A program made the position numbers and the translations under genes. This document shows, one piece after another, positions 57,301-64,000 of a stretch of 64,000 nt of DNA. The notes under the pieces are model-generated. The model was not told the DNA's origin. It did not search any database and saw only the letters and a list, made by a program, of their open reading frames with translations. The stretch spans positions 868,001 through 932,000 of the forward strand of contig NC_037319.1 of assembly GCF_000143535.2 (NCBI RefSeq), in the 5' to 3' direction. This DNA is from Botrytis cinerea B05.10. Taxonomy: Eukaryota > Ascomycota > Leotiomycetes > Helotiales > Sclerotiniaceae. Position 1 is the first letter of the stretch. Each line of letters begins with the position of its first letter.

Positions 57301-58346
57301 CAGCTGCACGGGCGCTGTTTGAGGGCGAGCCTGAACAAGCAGTCGAGATCCTCAGACGTGGAGACAAAGAGCTAGTATTTGTTGCTGTGGCACTTGATGT
57401 CACCGTCAAGAGTCCTCCCAACGTTGATCTCTCCAATTGGAGTAAGACATTTCGAGAACAAGCTCACATGTCGGACGATCCATATCTAAGAGCTATATTT
57501 AGTTACATTACAACGAGAGACTGGGAGGTCATCGCTAATGAGACGGCTTTACCTTTGAGATATCGTGCCGGTGTGGCTTTAAGATACCTTAGTGACTTAC
57601 AACTTACAGAGTGGCTTGATAAGGAAATGGAAGAAGCTATCAAATATGGAGACATCGAAGGTATCGTTCTTGCAGGAATCACAGACAATATGGTCGATAT
57701 CTTGGCGAAATATGTCGCAAAGTTCTTTGACTACCAAACCGCCATTCTAATCATGTCTTTCTGTTATCCTCGCTACATTTCCGACATCCGCTGCGATGCC
57801 TGGCGTCGTGACTACCAAGATTATTTAAATCGCCATCAACAATTCATACTCCGCGTCCAATTTGACCAAGGTTCAGCCAAGAAGTCTCGTCAACGAGACG
57901 GTATTCCGGTTATTAAACCCCCCATCCGCCAAGTCACTCTTCGTTGTCTCTTTTGCGATAACCGTTCAGCAAACGATCGCCATAACGCTACAGGCGCTGC
58001 CCCTGCACCTCCCAATTCATCCGCTGGTCCCTCTTCTAACGCTGACGAACGCAATCCTTTGATGTCCAGCGGTATTAATGCCGGTCTTAGCTGTCCTCGC
58101 TGTGGCTCACACCTACCTCGCTGTGGAATCTGTTTAGAGATTTGCGGCTCTCCAAGATCGGACAGGCCTGAGCTTTCGGAGGATCCATTGGTGAAGAGAA
58201 TGGGCAAGCAATTGACTTTTTGCATGAAATGCAAACATGCTGCTCATATGGATCACGCGGTAAATTGGTTCAATAGACACGTGGAATGTCCAGTTGCGGA
58301 ATGCAAATGCCAGTGCAATCTCAGGTCTAACGTGGACATTGCTTGA
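54318..58346 (+). CDS. SEA4: SEACAT/GATOR2 subunit Sea4 (Mio)
   Basis: Coatomer-like component of the SEA complex on the vacuole, an upstream activator of TORC1. Exons 54318-54331, 54531-54835, 54892-55635, 55683-56927 and 56974-58346 give 1226 residues. The N-terminal half is a WD40 propeller (for example IIRWSPNSARAQFVAFNL, FDWSPVVEGLVAVGTSSGEL, GLMVWDRRAST). A helical solenoid follows, with FTKAAARALFEGEPEQAVEIL typical of Mio. The C-terminus has paired zinc-binding motifs: LRCLFCDN, LSCPRCGSHLPRCGIC and FCMKCKHAAHMDHAVNWF, ending ECPVAECKCQCN, the Mio-type RING-like ribbon. Exon 1 codes for fewer than five residues. The intron before exon 2 carries a GCTAAC branch site. Confidence 0.92.
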
Positions 58347-59520
58347 TTCTATGATGGGCTGGATTGAAAGGCAGCCAGTGCAGTTTTTTAATGGCGTTAT
58401 GAATGTATGGATACATTTGGGTGCATGCGGGTGGATATACCCTTTTCTGGTAGGAGATTGGACTTTTATTCGTAATGATAGTATAAAAAGAATTCTGCCC
58501 ACGCACACTAGGAGGCTACTTGATATTATTGGAAAAAATCAGCCACTTCGCCTGGGGCAACCATAAATCACAATGCAGTATTGTAAATTCCAATCTCGTG
58601 AGCTTACCATACACGCCACATTTGAGTCTTATTTTGATCAGCTATTCTCCTCCCCACCATTCATTAAACAGCCCCCATTGCTCCCCCATCCACATCTCGA
58701 TCATCTCCCTATCCATATCCCCCATCTAATACTCCGGCTGCTAACCGAAGATCAACGCAGTGAGATAACAAACAAGATCTAGGTAGTAGGCTGATTGCAA
58801 AAGCACATGGGATGAGAATAAGTACCACTGCTCAGCGAGTATTGCAACTAACTACAGGGAAGGAAATCAATTTGTGGATTAACCTAGCCAATATATCTAA
58901 TTTATCTAACTCACTCCATTCGGTATTGGCTTTAATGTACGCTTTAGCTTCCGCCTACCACCTCATTCTCCTTCTCATTTCTACAAATCAGCTATTCCAT
59001 TTCACTCTATCCATCCTCTCCAACCACACAACACTGCCGCACCGCGCCCATCCCATATCCCCGTAATTTGAGCATAAGAGCATGTCAACATACGAAAGTG
59101 AATGATATGACTTTTTTTTTTTCTTCTAGTAATTGCTTGGTGAATCATCAATGATTCGTAATCACCGTCGTCTCATTGCTGCACATGCACTGTGTTTAAA
59201 CTAAAGCAACAACTTCAGGCCAAGCCACTTCTTCTCCTGAAGCACTGTTTCAGCCTAAGCCTAATTGAAAGGATCATAACATTCATTGTCCCATCCCAAT
59301 ACCTGCATATCCATTTGTGGTATAGTTTAAGTTTCGTTGCAATCACCGGCCAACCATGATATAAAGATCCATTCCAACGCCATTCGAAAATGCAATGATT
59401 CCTCTCCTCCATTCAGGCCGTCTAACAATCAATGAATCTCCACCTCCGACTGGATATCAACGAAACCTCATTGTCTCATCGTTTCCATCATTCCTCGCCT
59501 GTGCAAATGAATGCGTTGCT
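58347..59520. other. Convergent intergenic region
   Basis: 1.2 kb between SEA4 (+) and LOS1 (-) with short ORFs lacking motifs and a T12-like run near 59110. No gene supported. Confidence 0.5.
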
Positions 59521-62500
59521 CTAAGCTTTCCCTTTCATCCAATTCTGCAAAAATGTCGCCAATCCCTTTCTTTCCGGACTCTCCACCATACTCTTAATAA
59601 ATCCGCTACCATCTACACCCATGCTTGGAAAGAAATTCCCCTGTAGATGCTCCACAAACATATTTCCAGTCTTCATATAAATGGCCTGTTCCAATCCCGC
59701 CAATTCATTTAAAACACTCTTGGATTGTGCATCGACCAACGGTCTGAAGTTGGGATCGCGGAGAACTTCCCAACAAACCGGGTGAAAACGTTCAATGAGA
59801 AAACTATCAAAGCCGGGAAATGTGGGTTGAGAGGGAACAGGCGAGGTAATAGGTTGACCTGGAGTCGCAATTGTTGGGCCACCCCAAATCTCTGCCATCT
59901 TTGTCATGACGTTAAAGGCAATTTTGCTGGCTGCGAGATTGCCATTTTCATTTGTGACTGTTTTCGCCAAGGACGTGACCGACTGAATAAGGGGGTCAAA
60001 GAAAGCTTGATTCTGCTCACTGACAAGCACAGAACCGAGCTCGTTATTCAAGATGACTGTGACAAAGGTCAAATATTCTCTTCGCAATTCAGCGAGCTGA
60101 ATTCCATCATCTGTTCCCGTGACCGGCTCGCTTAAGCTAGCAAAAACTCGTTGGAAAAGTGGTGTCAGTAGGGAGTTGAGAACTTCATGTATATCCTTCT
60201 TAAATCCAAACACCACTTGATCCAACAATCTTAAGAACATCGCGATTTCTTCTTTGGAAGAACTTTGGGACAACAAACCATCGATCCATCTCGGAAGGAG
60301 AGGTAGCATAGCAACTCCCATGACTCCCATAAGTCTAGAGAATGAGGATCTTGCTGCATTACGGACCTCGAAAGAGGCCTTGAGTGCCTCGAGTGCAAAC
60401 AAAATTGCTTCCGCGGCACGGCTAAATTCAATGGTTATCTCCTTGACAGGTGCTTGTCCAGCCCTTTTTCCTTCTCCAGGAGACCAGTCAGAAAATCCAT
60501 GGGCTAACGATCCAAGAGCGAAAATGATGTGATGAATTTGTAGAGTAGCTTGTGCATTGCCCGACTTAGCCTGCTCTAAGTTTCGCTCAATGTCCGAGAA
60601 CAGAGGATCCATGATTGTTCTTGCATAGATAGCTTGCTTCTCTATTGGTGTTGAGGTTGTGGATGAAATACAACCAATTGCCTCGTAAAGGTTGAGTTGG
60701 GCATTGAATGCAACATCCGCTGCATCATGGTTACCATCATCTGATGACATGTCATCATCATTTTCCCTTGGTACTTCTGCCTTCAAAGGTAGGAGATCAC
60801 TGATTGATTGAATGATAGTCTCCGCAACATTACCTACTTGACCTCTCAAGTGTTTTACAAATCGGTGAAATAGATACCACGAACGTATCCTGACTCGTGA
60901 ATGACTATGGTGTACAAAACTAACGAATTGTTCGAGAACTTGAGGAATGTATTGGGTCTGGTTCTCGAAAAACGAACAGTATCGAACGCAGATTTCCATG
61001 TATTGGAGTGAGATGGCAGGGTGATTGAATGAAGCAATGCCTATTTACAATTAGTCAATTATCCCGTCAAGGTACTCGCACAATCTTACCGGATTCGACC
61101 ATTTTAGACATCATGACGATCAAACGTTCGGCTGCGATACTAGATGGCTGGCTTTTGGCATAAAGACCACCATTGACGAGCGTAAGTTCGCCAAAAAGGT
61201 ACATTTCGTGCAGGGCAAGGTCTAAGTCACGCCAGTCTATCTGACCATTTTGCTCGTCGAGTCTCTGGAAGGTACTTCCAATCACATTGCTCAAGACATC
61301 GACATACAAAGCTTCATCAACTGCAGCAATAGTCTTTTGAAGAACCTGTAATCTTTTTCGAAGCTCTTGGAATTCAGCTTCGTCTGTCAATTCATCCTCA
61401 TCGGCGTATGAAGAAGTGTCATCGTATCTCATTTTTTGTATTATTGCATTGAGAATTGGTGTCAACATAGCGGAATATGCAGGTGGTAATGGCTGTGCTT
61501 TGCGCAAGAATGTGTTGAGCTCTGTGAGAGATGGTATGACTGTTGCGCATATCTCATCGTACTCATCCGAGAAAAATCTGAGCAGAAGTGGAAGGAAAGT
61601 TTGCAGCAATTGCTCTGCCTGTGCTCGAACGTCGGGCTCAACTTTAGCATCCTCCAGGATTTTGACCAGATCCGAAACAACATTGTTGACCAGTTTTGCA
61701 ACCGCTTCCGCAAGATCGGTATCATAGCTAGAAGTGTTCCGTAAGTCGTGTAGCGCTGGACTAGAGATAAGTTGCGACACGACTTCTCCAAGGTTCAAGA
61801 ACAGAATCATTCCTATCTTATCAGAAGGCTTCATCTTCTTTGCCACAATCTCTGTGAAGCAGTCGATGGCCGCATCCTTGACTTTGTCTTCACCACCATT
61901 GGGATTTCGGCCAACCAATGGAAACAAAAGATTCAAGATGTCCTGATTTACGACTAAAGAGATATCAATCCACGAGACCCATTTTCCAATAACCTTCAAT
62001 GTCATTTCAACAATAGCATCGTTGTTGCCTTGCCAGTATGTGAGGATTTGTTGAAAAGAGGCTGCCACCGTATGTACATCTCGAGCACGCACAAGGTCCT
62101 TCAACTCGACATTTCGCTTTGTCTCCTCTCCAGCCCTGGCTATCATCAAATCGGCAATCTCGTCATGGATGGAGCTCAAAAGTCGCAAATATAACACAAC
62201 TCCAGAAAGATTATCCACTGATCCATTTTGATGGCCCGCGAAGCTCAAGAAATCTCTTATGAAACTTTCCCAGCCTTCCTTGTATAATGAGGAGAACAGA
62301 AATGTCAACGTTTGTGTGAGCTTGTTCTGTAAAGCGGGAGGATCGACTTCGTTTCCAGAGGCGTATGTTCTTCTGACATAGTCATGTAGTTGTTCTTTGA
62401 GTCCACGCAAGCTCTGGTCGTCTATATGTTGAGTTTGAATTGCATTGTTGACAATATCCAGTGAAACCAATCGTACGACTTCGGCAGCCTTTGGAGCTCT

Positions 62501-62758
62501 GGTGAAGAGGTTAAGGCATGCTTGTAGGCTCGAAGTGTCGCCTCGGACTTGAGTGAGATATTGAACCGCTTGTTCTTTTAGGTTTGGGTCGGATCGAGGG
62601 TCCCATGCGATTTCGATGGCTTTCTCAATCTATAGAACGAACGGCAAATTAGTACAGATGTTCCATCATATGTATCCAAACTTGCATTCTCGAGCATCAC
62701 CCCCGCCAGCGCAGAAGTTCCCGGAAGCGGTGTATCAAGAACATACCTGGGCGTCCAT
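59521..62758 (-). CDS. LOS1: Exportin-T (tRNA exportin Los1)
   Basis: Importin-beta-family carrier that exports mature tRNA with Ran-GTP. Exons 62747-62758, 61090-62629 and 59521-61040 give 1023 residues. The first exon codes only MDAQ; joined to IEKAIEIAWDPRSDPNLKEQ it forms the expected exportin-T N-terminus. Further landmarks are DPPALQNKLTQTLTFLF and GWESFIRDFL (the XPO1/IMB-like domain), KDLVRARDV, YWQGNNDAIVEMTLKVIGKW and WIDISLVVNQDILNLLF, then HEAT-like helices to the end. The second intron is a short GTAAGA...AATAG one. The first intron (62630-62746) starts GTATGT and is partly open, giving a spurious ORF. Confidence 0.93.
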
Positions 62759-63635
62759 GACTGCTGTATTCCCAAGAACTAAAGCTTGAGGTCACAGCAG
62801 ACAGAAAGGTTTAGGAAGTTCAGATGATCCACAATTAGTGTGAAGTAAATCGCATGTACATCTGTAGCATTCTTTGAGACTCCGCTATCGAGTCATAATA
62901 ATTTTTTATAGATTTATTCGTTGAATGGTTGGGGACGAGACAAAAGCTTGCAATAGACAGAAGACTTGATGCACGATTGTAAGATTGTACGTTGAATCCC
63001 TATCTGGTTCTTGGGTTTGTATCCTGAGCTCTTAAATAACTTTTGTTGCCAGTTTTTTTGCAATATGAAGTTGGAAAAGTTCTACTGAAAGCGGTTCTTT
63101 GGGAGATGCTGCCCCACCACAACACACAAATCTCAAGAGTAATAAGGCAAGGTTTAATTTCAGCCTTTCGCTTGGTAAAAAAGTGACACGTGAGAGGCGG
63201 CCCCTATTTTATCCGGATTCAGTCTTCAGTGGGGTGCTCGTTGCTACTATCGAGGACTGCCCAAGGGGTTATCTGATGAGTCTGAGAATACTCGAGGAAG
63301 AGGTCGCCATTGGATATATAATCGAGATTCACTCTGTATCCCGTTTTTCAATCAATCATGTTATTAAAATGCGTTTAGAAATATTTCAAACTATGTTCAT
63401 TAATAGTCTATTTAAGTCCAGGTAATAAAAGAAATCCTATGTCATTATGATAAATACCATGAGACATGTACATCAATTCCTCATTTGTCACATTACCCTC
63501 TTCAAATTTTTTGATGCTGTTTCAAAATCTGTCCAGTATGTATGTGGTTATCCTTTCATCATGCTTTCAAAGCTGGGATCAAAAATGAAAATCCGCGATA
63601 GAAAACGCCTGCAATGGAATCTAATCCCCAAAATT
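62759..63635. other. Intergenic, no supported gene
   Basis: 877 bp upstream of LOS1 (-) and downstream of the truncated J-protein-like gene (-). The plus-strand ORF 63099-63425 has no recognisable motif. Confidence 0.45.
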
Positions 63636-64000
63636 CTATGAGGCGTCGCGTTTTCGACGCACGTAATTGGTGATTTTGATGCAAATGTACACTCCGGCCA
63701 TTAAAAAAGCTAGAAGGGCCAAGAGATCAAGAGGAAGAAGAACGCCCGCCAGTAGGAACCCCATCCATGCTTTACGTAACCACCATGTTCCGTTGGGATC
63801 ATGAGAAGCTTTTGTGAAATCAGAACTTCGACGTGAACTTTTTGATGTGTTGTGAGAGGTGGATTGATCTTGATTGATATCCTGATTCTGATCTTCACCG
63901 GGTCACTGGAACGAGAATCCACCTGGAAAGCCTTGAGGAGCGCCCCGAGCGCGACCTCCCTGCGGCATACCTCCACCGAAACTGTGGAAACCACCTCCGC
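63636..64000 (-). CDS. 3' end of Gly/Phe-rich J-protein-like gene, with in-frame TGA
   Basis: Only the C-terminal part is in the window. The frame entering at 64000 reads GGGFHSFGGGMPQGG, then GFPGGFSFQ, a Gly/Phe-rich stretch like that following the J domain in DnaJ-type ER proteins, and meets TGA at 63903-63905. The same frame then stays open for 88 more residues (63636-63902): a polar Gln/Ser-rich linker, NGTWWLRKAWMGFLLAG, two close hydrophobic spans and a basic tail NYVRRKRDAS ending in TAG. That layout fits a tail-anchored or membrane-spanning chaperone. The TGA may be a sequencing error, a TGG-to-TGA mutation, a real stop with readthrough, or a sign that splicing skips it. J-protein identity rests on composition only. 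Confidence 0.5.

Noticed and set aside
62578..62775. 65-codon minus-strand ORF at the LOS1 start
   Set aside because: It reads through the first LOS1 intron; only MDAQ belongs to the gene.

Overview
This is nuclear DNA of a filamentous ascomycete. Genes are closely packed on both strands, most are broken by 45-130 bp introns with GT/AG borders and CTAAC-type branch sites, and intergenic DNA is AT-rich with many microsatellites. The protein content and intron style suggest the Leotiomycetes (Botrytis/Sclerotinia-like), but this is an inference without any database comparison. No rRNA, tRNA, CRISPR array, transposase, reverse transcriptase or secondary-metabolite cluster was recognised.

Layout. 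1-6.1 kb: PRP18 (-) and SAP18 (+) diverge from one promoter; then a four-exon complex I subunit gene (NDUFB4/B15-like, -), whose exons are each too short to stand out, diverges from a glutathione S-transferase (+). 6.1-10.1 kb: gene-poor. 10.1-15.7 kb: glycogenin (+) faces aspartyl aminopeptidase (-). 15.7-21.1 kb: gene-poor and microsatellite-rich, upstream of a 1530-residue glutamine-rich KIX protein (Med15/Gal11-like, +). 27-29 kb: a Whi5/Nrm1-family repressor (+). 30-33.1 kb: TFIIIA (-) and RPB6 (+) share a promoter. 33.7-38.2 kb: S-formylglutathione hydrolase (-), a doubtful small ORF (-) and AFI1 (-). 39.8-40.9 kb: myosin regulatory light chain (+). 42.1-46.9 kb: a CorA-like transporter (-) and an LMBR1-family membrane protein (-). 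47.4-50.5 kb: an unrecognised conserved-looking nuclear-type protein (+) and an EFM7/NNT1-like methyltransferase (-). 53.2-62.8 kb: EFG1 (-) and SEA4/Mio (+) diverge across only 169 bp, followed by exportin-T LOS1 (-). 63.6-64 kb: the 3' end of a Gly/Phe-rich, J-protein-like gene whose membrane-anchor segment lies beyond an in-frame TGA.

Functionally the window is mostly housekeeping: splicing (PRP18), transcription (SAP18, Med15-like, TFIIIA, RPB6, Whi5/Nrm1), ribosome and tRNA biogenesis (EFG1, TFIIIA, LOS1), TORC1 control (SEA4), polarity and cytokinesis (AFI1, myosin light chain), and metabolism (glycogenin, GST, S-formylglutathione hydrolase, aminopeptidase, complex I). I see no operon-like novel system. 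The points most worth checking are gene-structure anomalies: the in-frame TGA before a transmembrane tail, a stop-free 174-nt intron candidate in glycogenin, a GC-AG intron, an ATG-only exon, a possible mitochondrial presequence on aspartyl aminopeptidase, and the hidden NDUFB4-like gene. All exon borders below were read by eye and checked only for frame continuity and family fit.
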